Source: Planococcus sp. MSAK28401
GTDB lineage: Bacteria > Bacillota > Bacilli > Bacillales_A > Planococcaceae
Length of the DNA stretch: 64,000 bases
NCBI RefSeq assembly: GCF_018283455.1
Contig: NZ_JAAMTH010000001.1
Location: 467,001-531,000 of the forward strand
Direction of reading: 5' to 3'
Below are positions 7,393-16,483 of the stretch, one piece after another. The notes beneath the pieces were generated by a model. It was not told the DNA's origin, ran no database searches, and was given only the letters and a program-made list of their open reading frames with translations. Position 1 is the first letter of the stretch, and each line of letters opens with the position of its first letter. Made by a program: the position numbers and the translations under genes.

Positions 7393-8286
7393 ATGAAAAA
7401 AACAGCATTTGGCGTATTGCTCGGCACATCTGCGATTCTTGCTGCTTGCAGCGGCGGCGCAGAGTCGGAACCTATCGTCATCGGGGGCAAGCCGTGGACA
7501 GAACAGTATATCCTGCCGCATATTCTAGGACAGTATATCGAAGCAAATTCGGATTATAGCGTGGAATACGAAGAAGGGCTTGGGGAAGTGTCGATCTTGA
7601 CACCAGCACTTGAGCAAGGCGATATCGACCTGTACGTCGAATACACGGGAACCGGCCTGAAAGATGTATTGAAGCGCGAATCGACGCCAGGACAATCATC
7701 TGAAGAAGTATTGGAAGAAGTGCGAGCGGGCTATGAAGAAGAACTTGATGCTACATGGCTCGAACCGCTCGGATTTGAAAATGGCTATACCTTGGCCTAC
7801 GCTAAAGATTACGATGCGGAAACCTATTCAGACCTTGCGGAAATCTCGCAATCGGAAGACATGACCTTCGGAGCGCCGCATCCGTTTTATGAGCGGCAAG
7901 GAGACGGCTACGATGATATGGTCGCGACTTATCCGTTCGAGTTTTCAGCGACTGAAAGCTTCGACCCGGCCATTATGTATGAAGCGGTCCAAAACGGTGA
8001 TGTCGACGTCATCCCGGCTTTCACTACAGACAGCCGTATCGACTTGTTCGACTTAGAGACGACAGAAGACGACCAGTCGTTCTTCCCGAAATACGACGCT
8101 GTACCGGTCGTCCGGATGGAAACGCTCGAAGAATATCCGGAGCTTGAGGGCTTGTTGAATGAGCTCGCCGGGCAAATCACGGAAGAAGAGATGCTCGCGA
8201 TGAATTCGCGCGTGGATGTGGACCAAGAAATCCCGAACGAAGTAGCGCGTGACTTCCTAATTGAAAAAGGCTTGATCGAAGAATGA
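7393..8286 (+). CDS. opuCC: Osmolyte ABC transporter substrate-binding lipoprotein (OpuCC-like)
   Basis: Extracytoplasmic binding protein of 297 residues. A lipoprotein signal with lipobox LAAC (Cys19) is followed by IVIGGKPWTEQYILPHILGQ and the GDIDLYVEYTGTGL block characteristic of the OpuCC/OsmF/ProX-like family. An in-frame ATG at 7345 exists, but 7393 has GGGGGAAAC just ahead and places the signal peptide at the N-terminus. It binds a quaternary ammonium solute; ergothioneine (EgtU-type) is an alternative in this fold. Third gene of the operon, followed by a strong terminator. Confidence 0.9.
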   Translation: MKKTAFGVLLGTSAILAACSGGAESEPIVIGGKPWTEQYILPHILGQYIEANSDYSVEYEEGLGEVSILTPALEQGDIDLYVEYTGTGLKDVLKRESTPGQSSEEVLEEVRAGYEEELDATWLEPLGFENGYTLAYAKDYDAETYSDLAEISQSEDMTFGAPHPFYERQGDGYDDMVATYPFEFSATESFDPAIMYEAVQNGDVDVIPAFTTDSRIDLFDLETTEDDQSFFPKYDAVPVVRMETLEEYPELEGLLNELAGQITEEEMLAMNSRVDVDQEIPNEVARDFLIEKGLIEE

Positions 8287-8288
8287 TG

Positions 8289-8324
8289 AAAACCTCTGCG
8301 GCATATTGCTGCAGAGGTTTTTTT
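8289..8324 (+). terminator. Terminator of the OpuC-like operon
   Basis: AACCTCTGC (8291-8299) pairs with GCAGAGGTT (8311-8319), followed by a run of seven T. Confidence 0.85.
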
Positions 8325-8396
8325 AGTTGTGCGGAAGTTCCGGTGGCGGTTTTTCGTGTAGTAATCCATAAGGGATTCTTGTACAATAAACGAAGG

Positions 8397-8414
8397 TGAG
8401 TGAATAGTCATTCA
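8397..8414. promoter_or_regulatory. FadR operator of the beta-oxidation operon
   Basis: TGAGTGAATAGTCATTCA agrees with the Bacillus FadR (TetR family) consensus TGAATGAnTAnTCATTCA at all fixed positions except one. It overlaps the region expected for the -35 of the TATAAT at 8426-8431. FadR is released by long-chain acyl-CoA. Confidence 0.72.
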
Positions 8415-8425
8415 ATTCAGCTTAA

Positions 8426-8444
8426 TATAATGAAAGCGATTTCA
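8426..8444 (+). promoter_or_regulatory. -10 element and cre (CcpA) site
   Basis: TATAAT at 8426-8431 is immediately followed by TGAAAGCGATTTCA (8431-8444), a full match to the cre consensus TGWNANCGNTNWCA. The placement over the start site predicts CcpA repression of fatty-acid degradation when preferred sugars are present. Confidence 0.72.
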
Positions 8445-8462
8445 AATTAGGGGTGATTATGA

Positions 8463-9614
8463 ATGAAAGAAGTAGTTATCGTTGAAGGTGTCCGGTCGTC
8501 AATTGGCAGGCGCAAAGGGCAATTCCGGGAGATGCGCCCGGACGAATTGGCAGCTGTCGTGCTGGAAGAGTTGGTGAGCCGTGCGGGAGTCGATAAAGGC
8601 ATGGTGGAAGACGTCATTCTCGGCTGCGTTTCTCAATCGGGTGAGCAAGGCGGCAATATCGCCAGAACGGCGGCATTGATTGCCGGATTCCCGGACTTTG
8701 TGCCGGGTGTCACCATCGACCGCCAATGCGGATCGAGCCAGCAAGCTGTTCATTTCGGTGCGCAGGCGATTCTTTCAGGTGATATGGACATTGTCATTGC
8801 AGGCGGTGTGGAAAGCATGACGCGCGTCCCGATGTTCTCCAATATGCAAGGCGCAAAGCCGAGTAAAAAACTGACCGATCAATACGAAATCATCAATCAA
8901 GGCTTGTCAGCAGAGCGCATTGCCGAAAAATGGGGGTTCAGCCGCCAGCAATTGGATGCTTATGCAGTAAAGAGCCACGAACGTGCACAAAAAGCGATCG
9001 ATAGGGGGCTTTACGACAAGGAAATCGTCTCAGTTGATGTACCGGACGAGCAAGGCGGTTTCCAGCAAGTCACGACAGATGAAGGACCCAGACCTGGGAC
9101 GACCGAAGAAGTGCTCGCCGGCTTAAAGCCAGCATTCGATGAACAAGGTGTCATCACAGCAGGCAACGCCAGTCAAATGAGCGACGGGGCGTCCGCCGTC
9201 TTGTTGATGTCGAAAGAAAAAGCCGGCGAACTCGGATTGAAACCGAAAGCGCGCATCATTGCCCGCACAGTGGTCGGCTCGGATCCGACTTTGATGCTGA
9301 CGGGGCCCATCGCCGCGACGAAAAAAGTGCTGGAGAAAGCCGGGCTGTCAATCGAAGATATCGACCGCTATGAAGTGAATGAAGCATTTGCGCCTGTTCC
9401 GCTCGCGTGGCTATCGGATATCGGGGGAGATCCGGACAAGCTCAATGTCAACGGCGGCGCCATCGCACTCGGGCATCCTCTAGGTGCGACCGGCACAAAA
9501 TTATTGGTGTCGCTTGTGCATGAACTCGAACGCTCTGGCAGCCGCTACGGCTTGCTGGCGATTTGCGAAGGCATGGGAATGGCCAATGCAACGATCATTG
9601 AACGAATGAGTTAA
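8463..9614 (+). CDS. fadA: Acetyl-CoA acyltransferase (thiolase)
   Basis: Thiolase of 383 residues that cleaves 3-ketoacyl-CoA with CoA in beta-oxidation. The nucleophile lies in DRQCGSSQQAVH (Cys89), the catalytic His in NGGAIALGHPLGATG (about His338) and the second Cys in CEGMGMANATI (about Cys368). The start has GGGGTGAT ahead. First gene of an operon with an SDR and an acyl-CoA dehydrogenase, behind FadR and cre sites, which supports a degradative rather than biosynthetic role. The exact chain-length preference is unknown. Confidence 0.9.
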   Translation: MKEVVIVEGVRSSIGRRKGQFREMRPDELAAVVLEELVSRAGVDKGMVEDVILGCVSQSGEQGGNIARTAALIAGFPDFVPGVTIDRQCGSSQQAVHFGAQAILSGDMDIVIAGGVESMTRVPMFSNMQGAKPSKKLTDQYEIINQGLSAERIAEKWGFSRQQLDAYAVKSHERAQKAIDRGLYDKEIVSVDVPDEQGGFQQVTTDEGPRPGTTEEVLAGLKPAFDEQGVITAGNASQMSDGASAVLLMSKEKAGELGLKPKARIIARTVVGSDPTLMLTGPIAATKKVLEKAGLSIEDIDRYEVNEAFAPVPLAWLSDIGGDPDKLNVNGGAIALGHPLGATGTKLLVSLVHELERSGSRYGLLAICEGMGMANATIIERMS

Positions 9615-9647
9615 TTAGATAAAGACGTAGCTAAAGGGGAGAATGAA

Positions 9648-10418
9648 ATGGATTTTTCAAATGTGACAGCTATCGTCACGGGCGGCGCATCAGGTCTTGG
9701 TGAAGCGACAGTGCGCCATATCGCAGAAAACGGCGGGCGGGCGATCATCTTTGATTTGAACGAAGCGCGTGCGCAACAGGTGATAGCCGATTTTAGCAAA
9801 GGGCAAGTCGGTTACTTCGAAACGGATGTGACAAACGCACTGGAAGTGGAGGGAAATGTAAAAAAGGCAGTCGATCAGCTTGGCTCTGTCAATCTCCTGG
9901 TCAATTGCGCAGGCATTGGCACACCCGGAAAAGTCGTATCGAAAGGGCAGCCGCTTGCGCTCGAGCGTTTCGAACAAGTCATCCAAGTCAATTTGGTCGG
10001 CAGTTTCAACGTCTTGCGCGCTGTAGCGGCGGCTATGCAAAAGAACGTGTCGAATGAAGGCGGCGAACGCGGTGTCATCATCTCGACCGCATCCGTTGCC
10101 GCATTTGAAGGGCAGATCGGGCAAGCGGCCTATAGCGCATCAAAAGGCGGCATTGTCTCGATGACCTTGCCGATTGCGCGTGAATTGGCGCGTGACGGCA
10201 TCCGCGTCATGGCCATTGCGCCGGGTCTCATGAAAACGCCGATGTTCGACGGCTTGCCGGAATCCGCCATCGCTTCGCTTTCTGCGACCGTGCCATTTCC
10301 GGCGCGTCTCGGGCATCCTGCTGAATACGCAAAATTGGTCGAGAGCATTGTTGAAAATCCATTATTGAATGGCGAAGTGATCCGCTTGGACGGCGCAATC
10401 CGCATGCAGCCGAAATAA
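9648..10418 (+). CDS. SDR 3-hydroxyacyl-CoA dehydrogenase (type II/HSD10-like)
   Basis: NAD-dependent short-chain dehydrogenase of 256 residues. It has the Rossmann motif TGGASGLGEATV near the N-terminus, the NAG equivalent VNCAGIG, catalytic YSASKGG and the PG motif APGLMKTPMFDGLP. The last pattern and the ending GEVIRLDGAIRMQPK match 3-hydroxyacyl-CoA dehydrogenase type 2, fitting the oxidation step between hydratase and thiolase. It lies 33 bases after fadA and 24 before the dehydrogenase gene. No enoyl-CoA hydratase is present in this operon. Confidence 0.88.
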   Translation: MDFSNVTAIVTGGASGLGEATVRHIAENGGRAIIFDLNEARAQQVIADFSKGQVGYFETDVTNALEVEGNVKKAVDQLGSVNLLVNCAGIGTPGKVVSKGQPLALERFEQVIQVNLVGSFNVLRAVAAAMQKNVSNEGGERGVIISTASVAAFEGQIGQAAYSASKGGIVSMTLPIARELARDGIRVMAIAPGLMKTPMFDGLPESAIASLSATVPFPARLGHPAEYAKLVESIVENPLLNGEVIRLDGAIRMQPK

Positions 10419-10442
10419 AGTAAGAAAAAGGGGATGGGAGAA

Positions 10443-11591
10443 ATGGCAAGATACCGCTTTGAAGAAGAAGAGCATACAATGTTCCGTAAATCCTTGCGCA
10501 AGTTTTTGGAAAAAGAAGCGGTGCCGCAATACGATCAATGGGAAAAAGACCGCCTGATCCCGAAATCGTTCTGGAGGCAGCTTGGCGATATGGGCTTTTT
10601 ATGCCCTCAAGTCGAAGAACAGTACGGCGGGCTTGGCCTTGATTTCCGCTACGGCGTCATTATCGGTGAAGAAATGGAGCGAGTGGGGGCGAGCTTGACG
10701 GGTGTCGGGCTGCATAATGATATTACCGTGCCTTATATTGAAGCATATGGAACAGAGCAACAGAAACAGGATTGGCTGCCGGGTTGTATCAGCGGCGAAT
10801 ACATCACTGCGATTGCGATGACGGAACCAGGTGCTGGGTCAGACCTCGCCAATATTTCCGCCACGGCTGTAAAAGACGGCGACTATTATATCGTCAACGG
10901 CCAGAAAACCTTTATTACCAACGGCATCAATTCGACGCATGTGCTGGTTGTCGTCAAGACCGACCTGAAAGCGGAACCGAAGCATAAAGGCATTTCCTTG
11001 TTGATGGTCGAAGAAGGGACGCCTGGGTTTACGAAAGGGCGCAAGCTTGATAAAGTCGGGCTTCATGCGCAAGATACGTCTGAACTGTATTTCGAGGATT
11101 GCAAAGTCCCGGCCGCCAACCTGGTCGGCGAAGAAAACAAAGGCTTTACATACTTGATGGAAAAATTGCAGCAGGAGCGGCTCGTCGTGGCGCTTGCCGC
11201 GCAAATCGCATCGGAAGATATGCTGGAGATGACAATGGATTATGTGAAATCACGCAAAGCATTCGGCAAGCCGATCAGCGCATTCCAGAACACCCAATTC
11301 AAACTAGTCGAAATGGCGACCGAAATCGAACTCGGCAAAGCGTTTCTCGAATCCTTAATCGAAGAGCATATGGCCGGAAAAGACGTCGTCTCGAAAGTGT
11401 CGATGGCAAAATACTGGCTGACGGAAACGGCGAAGAAAATCTCGGGCGAATGCATGCAATTACACGGCGGCTACGGGTATATGGAAGAATACAAAATCGC
11501 CCGGCGCTACCGCGACATTCCAGTCGCAGCAATTTATGCCGGTTCGAATGAAATCATGAAAACCATCATCGCCAAACGGATGGGCCTCTAG
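10443..11591 (+). CDS. Acyl-CoA dehydrogenase
   Basis: FAD-dependent acyl-CoA dehydrogenase of 382 residues that introduces the first double bond in beta-oxidation. It carries ITAIAMTEPGAGSDL and YIVNGQKTFITNG (substrate and FAD contacts) and the C-terminal MQLHGGYGYMEEY and YAGSNEIMKTIIAKRM; the glutamate-containing YAGSNEI region is close to the usual YEGTxxI. The ATG at 10434 would have no spacing from the AAAAAGGGG tract; 10443 is better placed. Last gene of the FadR/CcpA-controlled operon; no clear poly-T terminator follows. Confidence 0.92.
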   Translation: MARYRFEEEEHTMFRKSLRKFLEKEAVPQYDQWEKDRLIPKSFWRQLGDMGFLCPQVEEQYGGLGLDFRYGVIIGEEMERVGASLTGVGLHNDITVPYIEAYGTEQQKQDWLPGCISGEYITAIAMTEPGAGSDLANISATAVKDGDYYIVNGQKTFITNGINSTHVLVVVKTDLKAEPKHKGISLLMVEEGTPGFTKGRKLDKVGLHAQDTSELYFEDCKVPAANLVGEENKGFTYLMEKLQQERLVVALAAQIASEDMLEMTMDYVKSRKAFGKPISAFQNTQFKLVEMATEIELGKAFLESLIEEHMAGKDVVSKVSMAKYWLTETAKKISGECMQLHGGYGYMEEYKIARRYRDIPVAAIYAGSNEIMKTIIAKRMGL

Positions 11592-11601
11592 ATAGAAAGA
11601 A

Positions 11602-11711
11602 CTTGACGGGCGCCTGTGTTCTGGACGAGGCGTATTGCATGCCTGTACGCTGCTTGTGTAAACCGGTCCAGAGGTCGTCCAAATCGAACCTCCCGCTGGT
11701 GATCCGTCAAG
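11602..11711. other. Nested inverted repeats between fatty-acid and trp operons
   Basis: Outer arms CTTGACGG (11602-11609) and CCGTCAAG (11704-11711) enclose TCTGGAC (11620-11626)/GTCCAGA (11666-11672) and the innermost GCGTA (11630-11634)/TACGC (11646-11650). GGACGA at 11623 can alternatively pair with TCGTCC at 11675. No poly-T follows. Purpose unknown; could be an mRNA 3' structure. Confidence 0.45.
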
Positions 11712-11738
11712 GTGTAAAGAGAAGTTGGAGTTTGTCAC

Positions 11739-11767
11739 TTGACAGAATATACAAAACCTTTTAGTAT
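11739..11767 (+). promoter_or_regulatory. trp operon promoter
   Basis: TTGACA (11739-11744), 17-base spacer, TAGTAT (11762-11767): a near-consensus SigmaA promoter. Transcription would start near 11774, at the 5' end of the T-box leader. Confidence 0.82.
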
Positions 11768-11773
11768 GAAGGA

Positions 11774-12097
11774 CAACTTGTTGGTAGCGGCAAGTCTATT
11801 CGAGAGAAGAGTTAGCAGAGGCGAGAACAGAAGAGTTTAAATCGAGGATTGAGACGAGTAGGCAGTGGCGTCTATTTAGAGAGTCAGCGGGTGGTGGAAG
11901 CTGATTAGAAGCGCTGTGCGAATGGACTTATGAGAGCCAGCCGGAAAGCGGAAGCGAGTATGGCGGACGTATCCCTGCGTTAAAGGGAAGGGCTTAAGAA
12001 GCCTGTTTGAGTGAGTGCAAAATGCATTAATGCGTGGTGGTACCGCGGTTAAAACCGTCCCCGCAACCGGAATAGACTCCCGGTTGCGGGGATTTTT
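11774..12097 (+). promoter_or_regulatory. Trp T-box leader
   Basis: Untranslated leader of about 320 bases that senses uncharged tRNA-Trp. Stem I includes the GTGGTGGAAGC segment, and GCGAATGGACTTATGAG holds the specifier codon TGG at 11923-11925. The universal T-box TGGTGGTACCGCGG is at 12035-12048, and the competing terminator follows at once. When tRNA-Trp is uncharged its acceptor end should pair with the T-box and favour the antiterminator. Confidence 0.92.
12059..12097 (+). terminator. T-box attenuator terminator
   Basis: CCCCGCAACCGG (12059-12070) pairs perfectly with CCGGTTGCGGGG (12080-12091), followed by ATTTTT. It lies 31 bases upstream of trpD. Confidence 0.93.
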
Positions 12098-12128
12098 GCA
12101 TTTAAAAACGAGACGAGGAGAGATTGAG

Positions 12129-13121
12129 ATGAGCAGAGCAGAGAATATGAATGAACATACAATGAAACAGCGAGCATTGAAATTATTGGAAGGGCGTATG
12201 GACCGCCAGCAGATGAAAAATTTCTTGAATGAATTGCACGAAAAAGGCGAGACGGCTGATGAATTGGTCGGCATGGTCCTGGCAATGCGTGAGAAAGCAG
12301 TGAAGCTTCCGGAAATGGCAGGCGAGCTGGTGGATGTTTGCGGAACCGGCGGCGACAAATCCTTTAGCTTCAATATCAGCACATTGACGGCTTTCGTCTT
12401 GGCGGGCTGCGGCATGAGCGTCGCAAAGCACGGCAACCGAAGCGTTTCCAGCAAAACGGGCAGCTCTGATTTATTGGAAGAGATCGGGATTTCCACCCAA
12501 TTGGCTGTAGAGGAACTGCCGGCACTCGTCGAACAGACAGGCATCGCCTTTTTGTTCGCGCCAGCGATCCATCCGGCACTCGGTGGCTTGCGCGAAGTGC
12601 GCAAGGAAATCGGCACGCCGACCATTTTCAACTTGGTCGGCCCGCTGGCGAATCCTTTGCCGATCGCCATCCAAATGAGCGGCGTCTATCGCCCGGACAT
12701 GATGGAACCGATGGCCGATGCCTTGATGCGTCTTGGCAGAAAGCGCGGGGCGATTGTCCACGGGGCAGGCGGGCTGGATGAATTATCTCTTGCTGGAACT
12801 AACCAATTGATCGTCTTTGACGAACAAGGCAAGCGCAGCATGACGGTCCATCCTCACGAAGTTGGGCTTGAAACCGCGCCGATCGAGGCGATTCGCGGCG
12901 GCGATTCGAAGCGCAATGCAGAGATCTTCAAAGAAGTCATCGGCGGAACGCCGAGCGCTTATTTGGACACGGTAGCATTGAACGCGGGAACGGTCCTTTA
13001 TGTGAGCGGCCGTGCCGCAAGCATTTCAGAAGGCGTGCATCAGGCGCGCAAATCCATTATTTCAGGAGAAACGGCGCGTGTGTATGAATTGCACCGCCTA
13101 GCATCGGGGGTGCTCGTATGA
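12129..13121 (+). CDS. trpD: Anthranilate phosphoribosyltransferase
   Basis: Second step of tryptophan synthesis: transfers phosphoribose from PRPP to anthranilate. The 330-residue protein shows the PRPP loop VCGTGGDKSFSFNIST (from about residue 70), AKHGNRSVSSKTGSSDLLE and the ending GAxxLYVSGRA-type block VLYVSGRAAS. The start at 12129 has GAGGAGAG ahead and follows the T-box terminator; the upstream open frame is part of the leader. It is the first structural gene; trpE and trpG, normally ahead of it, are absent. The stop overlaps trpC by 4 bases. Confidence 0.96.
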   Translation: MSRAENMNEHTMKQRALKLLEGRMDRQQMKNFLNELHEKGETADELVGMVLAMREKAVKLPEMAGELVDVCGTGGDKSFSFNISTLTAFVLAGCGMSVAKHGNRSVSSKTGSSDLLEEIGISTQLAVEELPALVEQTGIAFLFAPAIHPALGGLREVRKEIGTPTIFNLVGPLANPLPIAIQMSGVYRPDMMEPMADALMRLGRKRGAIVHGAGGLDELSLAGTNQLIVFDEQGKRSMTVHPHEVGLETAPIEAIRGGDSKRNAEIFKEVIGGTPSAYLDTVALNAGTVLYVSGRAASISEGVHQARKSIISGETARVYELHRLASGVLV

Positions 13122-13891
13122 CCATATTGGACAAAATCATGGAAACCAAACGGCAGGAAATCACTGCCTATGAAAATAGTTATCCTAAAACCGAGCAGTA
13201 TCCGGATAAACCGAAACTTATCGACACATTGCGGAAAAGTCGCGGCGTCATTTCGGAGATCAAACGCGCATCGCCGTCGAAAGGCGACATCCGCATGGAA
13301 GTGGACGTTGTCGAACAAGCCCGTCAATACGAAGGGGCTGGCGCAGCTGCCATTTCCGTATTGACGGATGAGCAATATTTTAAAGGCTCCATCGAAGATT
13401 TGAAGAAAGTGGCACGAGTGGTTTCGGTGCCGGTGTTGTGCAAAGATTTTATGGTCAGCGAAATCCAGATTGAACGGGCGAAAGCGGCTGGAGCAACGAT
13501 CATTCTATTGATTGTCGCTGCGCTTAAAGACGAGGAGCTCGAACGGTTATTCCGCTATGCGGATTCGCTCGGCTTGGAAATCCTCGTGGAAGTGCACGAT
13601 GCGGCAGAGTTGGAAAAAGCGGTCGCGATCGGAGCGCAATTGATCGGCGTCAATAACCGCAATTTGAAAACTTTTGAAGTGTCACTGGAACGGACGGCGG
13701 AATTGGCTGAGAAATTTACATTCGGCAGCGGTTCGGTGCTAATCAGCGAGAGTGGCATGAACGATACGGCGGATGCGCACAAAGCATATGAACTCGGCGC
13801 ACAAGGCGTGCTGGTCGGGGAAGCGTTGATGCGTTCGGAAGATCCGGCAAGCTGGATTCGCCAGGCAACAGGACAGGAGGCAGCGCAATGA
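13118..13891 (+). CDS. trpC: Indole-3-glycerol phosphate synthase
   Basis: Fourth step of tryptophan synthesis; closes the indole ring. A TIM-barrel enzyme of 257 residues with [12 protein letters not shown] (catalytic Glu and Lys), [39 protein letters not shown] and SESGMND in the standard order. Start and stop both overlap the neighbouring genes by 4 bases, so translation is coupled through the operon. Confidence 0.96.
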   Translation: MTILDKIMETKRQEITAYENSYPKTEQYPDKPKLIDTLRKSRGVISEIKRASPSKGDIRMEVDVVEQARQYEGAGAAAISVLTDEQYFKGSIEDLKKVARVVSVPVLCKDFMVSEIQIERAKAAGATIILLIVAALKDEELERLFRYADSLGLEILVEVHDAAELEKAVAIGAQLIGVNNRNLKTFEVSLERTAELAEKFTFGSGSVLISESGMNDTADAHKAYELGAQGVLVGEALMRSEDPASWIRQATGQEAAQ

Positions 13892-15696
13892 CACGTGTTA
13901 AAATCTGTGGATTGATGGAAGAGCAACACGTTAAAGCCGCATCACAAGCGGATGCAATCGGATTTGTCTTTGCCCCAAGCAAACGGCGTGTATCGGTCGA
14001 ACGGGCGCAAGAGTTATCGCGTCTCGCAAACAATGGCATGCAGCGGATCGGCGTCTTCGTCAACGCTTCATACGAAGAGATCGAAAACGCCGTCAAAACG
14101 GTACCGTTGACGATGGTGCAATTGCACGGCGATGAACCAGACGAATTGATACGGCGCATCGAAGTGCCGGTCATTCAAGCCTTCTCGATCCGCACACCGG
14201 ATGATGTAGAGAAATTGAACAACTCGATTGCGGATTATATATTGGTCGATGCGCCAGGCACTGACTACCGAGGAGGCAGCGGGCATGTGTTTGATTGGAG
14301 CCTCCTGGAAAATGTAGACTTGGATCATAGCCGCCTTATTTTAGCAGGTGGATTAAATAAAGAGAATGTTCAAGCGGCTATCAGCCAAACTGCTCCGTTC
14401 ATGGTCGATGTGTCGAGCGGCGTAGAAACGGATGGCCGAAAAGATAAAGTGAAAATCCAGCAATTCATACTACAGGCAAAGGGTGATTCGATGGAGAGAA
14501 CACAGGAGAAGACGATAGATCCAGTAGGTTTTTTCGGGCGCTACGGCGGTCAATTTGTACCGGAAACTTTGATGAAAGCAGTCAAAGAGTTGGAAGCGGC
14601 TTATGAAGATGCCAAAAACGACGATGAGTTCCAAAAGGAGTATCACCATTACCTGAAAGAATATGTCGGGCGTGAACAGCCGCTGACCTTTGCGGCGCGC
14701 ATGACAGAAGCGTGGGGCGGCCCGAAAATTTATTTGAAGCGCGAGGATTTGAACCATACCGGCGCCCATAAAGTGAACAATGCCATTGGCCAAGCGCTGC
14801 TCGCACAGCGAATGGGCAAACGTAAAATCGTTGCCGAAACCGGAGCTGGCCAACACGGCGTGGCAACGGCAACCATTTGCGCCTTGTTCGATTTGGATTG
14901 TGTCGTGTTCATGGGCGAAGAAGACATCAAACGCCAGCAGCTCAATGTGTTCCGCATGAAATTATTGGGTGCGCGCGTCGAAAGTGTCACAAAAGGCAGC
15001 GGAACGCTTAAAGATGCGGTCAATGAAGCGCTGCGCTATTGGGTCACCAATGTTGAAGACACTCATTACTTGATCGGCTCAGCTCTTGGGCCGCATCCAT
15101 TCCCGACGATGGTGCGCGATTTCCAAAGCGTCATCGGCAAGGAGACGAAGCGGCAGATCCTTGAGAAAGAAGGGCGCTTGCCGGATGCGATTGTGGCATG
15201 TGTCGGGGGCGGATCCAATGCTATCGGCATGTTCCACCCGTTTATTGAAGATGCATCGGTCCGCTTGATCGGCGCAGAAGCGGCTGGAGACGGCGTGGAT
15301 ACTGAACGCCATGCGGCTACTTTGACTAAAGGATCGGAAGGCGTGCTGCACGGGGCGATGATGAAGATCTTGCAAGACGACGCTGGGCAAGTGCAGGAAG
15401 CCCATTCGATTTCTGCAGGGCTCGATTACCCGGGCATCGGTCCGGAACACGCTCACCTTGCGGATAACGGGCGGGTGACGTATGAAGCGATCACCGATGA
15501 CGAAGCGCTCGCATCGGTCATTGAAATGTCGCGCCTTGAAGGCATCATTCCGGCGTTGGAATCTGCCCATGCAATAGCGGAAGCGAAAAAACAAGCGCAG
15601 TCGATGACGGCGGATGAAGTGCTCGTCATTTGCGTATCCGGCAGAGGCGATAAGGATATGGCGACATACGCCGAAAAATTGGAGGGGCTGTCATGA
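13888..15696 (+). CDS. trpFB: Fused phosphoribosylanthranilate isomerase - tryptophan synthase beta
   Basis: One open frame of 602 codons holds two enzymes. Residues about 1-198 are TrpF: VKICGL (catalytic Cys), [14 protein letters not shown] then GGSGHVFDW (catalytic Asp), [10 protein letters not shown] and VDVSSGVE. Residues 202-602 are Trp[18 protein letters not shown] (PLP lysine), [19 protein letters not shown] and [12 protein letters not shown]. The junction reads AAG GGT GAT TCG ATG. The ATG at 14491 has AAAGGG ahead and could start a separate TrpB. One more G in the GGG tract would create a TGA stop and restore the usual separate genes, so the fusion may be a recent indel or a sequencing error. 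Confidence 0.9.
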   Translation: MTRVKICGLMEEQHVKAASQADAIGFVFAPSKRRVSVERAQELSRLANNGMQRIGVFVNASYEEIENAVKTVPLTMVQLHGDEPDELIRRIEVPVIQAFSIRTPDDVEKLNNSIADYILVDAPGTDYRGGSGHVFDWSLLENVDLDHSRLILAGGLNKENVQAAISQTAPFMVDVSSGVETDGRKDKVKIQQFILQAKGDSMERTQEKTIDPVGFFGRYGGQFVPETLMKAVKELEAAYEDAKNDDEFQKEYHHYLKEYVGREQPLTFAARMTEAWGGPKIYLKREDLNHTGAHKVNNAIGQALLAQRMGKRKIVAETGAGQHGVATATICALFDLDCVVFMGEEDIKRQQLNVFRMKLLGARVESVTKGSGTLKDAVNEALRYWVTNVEDTHYLIGSALGPHPFPTMVRDFQSVIGKETKRQILEKEGRLPDAIVACVGGGSNAIGMFHPFIEDASVRLIGAEAAGDGVDTERHAATLTKGSEGVLHGAMMKILQDDAGQVQEAHSISAGLDYPGIGPEHAHLADNGRVTYEAITDDEALASVIEMSRLEGIIPALESAHAIAEAKKQAQSMTADEVLVICVSGRGDKDMATYAEKLEGLS

Positions 15697-16463
15697 AACG
15701 ATTAGCAGAACTGAAACAAGCAGGACATAAAGCCTTTGTCGCCTATATCATGGCAGGCGACGGCGGAATTGAAAAACTCGGTGAGCAGATCCAGTATCTG
15801 CAAGAGCGCGGGGTGACGGCGATTGAAGTCGGCATTCCGTTTTCGGATCCGGTCGCTGACGGCCCGACGATCGAAGCGGCGGGGAACCGTGCGCTTTCTG
15901 AAGGCATCACACTGGAAAAAGTGCTCGATGAGATGCAGCGCTTTGACTTCGAAGTAAAAGTGCCGCTCATCATCATGACGTATTTAAATCCGGTCATTCG
16001 CTTCGGTGCGGAGCGCTTTACACAGGAAGCGAAAAAAGCGGGGGCATCAGGAGTCATCATTCCGGACTTGCCGTTCGAGCATCGCCAATTGATTGAACCG
16101 TTCGCGAAACAGCAGGAACTCGTACTGATTCAGCTCGTCACCTTGACGACCATCGAGAGCCGCCTGGAAGAAATCCTCAAGCAGGCGGAAGGATTCGTTT
16201 ATGCGGTAACCGTGACTGGCATTACCGGAAGCCGTGATGAGTTGGCGGAAGAAGTCGGCGCCTTCACACGAAAAGTGCGGGAATTGAGCCCTGTCCCCGT
16301 CTATGCAGGATTCGGTATCTCGAAAGAAAGCCATGTCGATAGGCTGCGTGATGATGTCGATGGCTTCATTGTCGGCAGCGCGATTGTCCAGGCATTCCAC
16401 GAAGGCCGCATTGAAGATATCGAACCCTTGATCGATGCAGTGACTGCCCCTCATTCGGTATAA
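15693..16463 (+). CDS. trpA: Tryptophan synthase alpha chain
   Basis: Cleaves indole-3-glycerol phosphate to indole, which is passed through a tunnel to the beta subunit. A TIM barrel of 256 residues with [18 protein letters not shown] (catalytic Glu and Asp), [23 protein letters not shown] and [10 protein letters not shown] followed by GFIVGSAIV (phosphate site). Overlaps the end of trpB by 4 bases and is the last gene of the operon. No strong terminator separates it from the DNA glycosylase gene 20 bases on. Confidence 0.96.
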   Translation: MKRLAELKQAGHKAFVAYIMAGDGGIEKLGEQIQYLQERGVTAIEVGIPFSDPVADGPTIEAAGNRALSEGITLEKVLDEMQRFDFEVKVPLIIMTYLNPVIRFGAERFTQEAKKAGASGVIIPDLPFEHRQLIEPFAKQQELVLIQLVTLTTIESRLEEILKQAEGFVYAVTVTGITGSRDELAEEVGAFTRKVRELSPVPVYAGFGISKESHVDRLRDDVDGFIVGSAIVQAFHEGRIEDIEPLIDAVTAPHSV

Positions 16464-16483
16464 TGCCGTTAGGAGGGATTAGC

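Noticed and set aside
12015-12128. Longer trpD beginning in the T-box
   Set aside because: The frame runs through the T-box and its terminator; trpD homology begins after 12129, where a good ribosome site is present.
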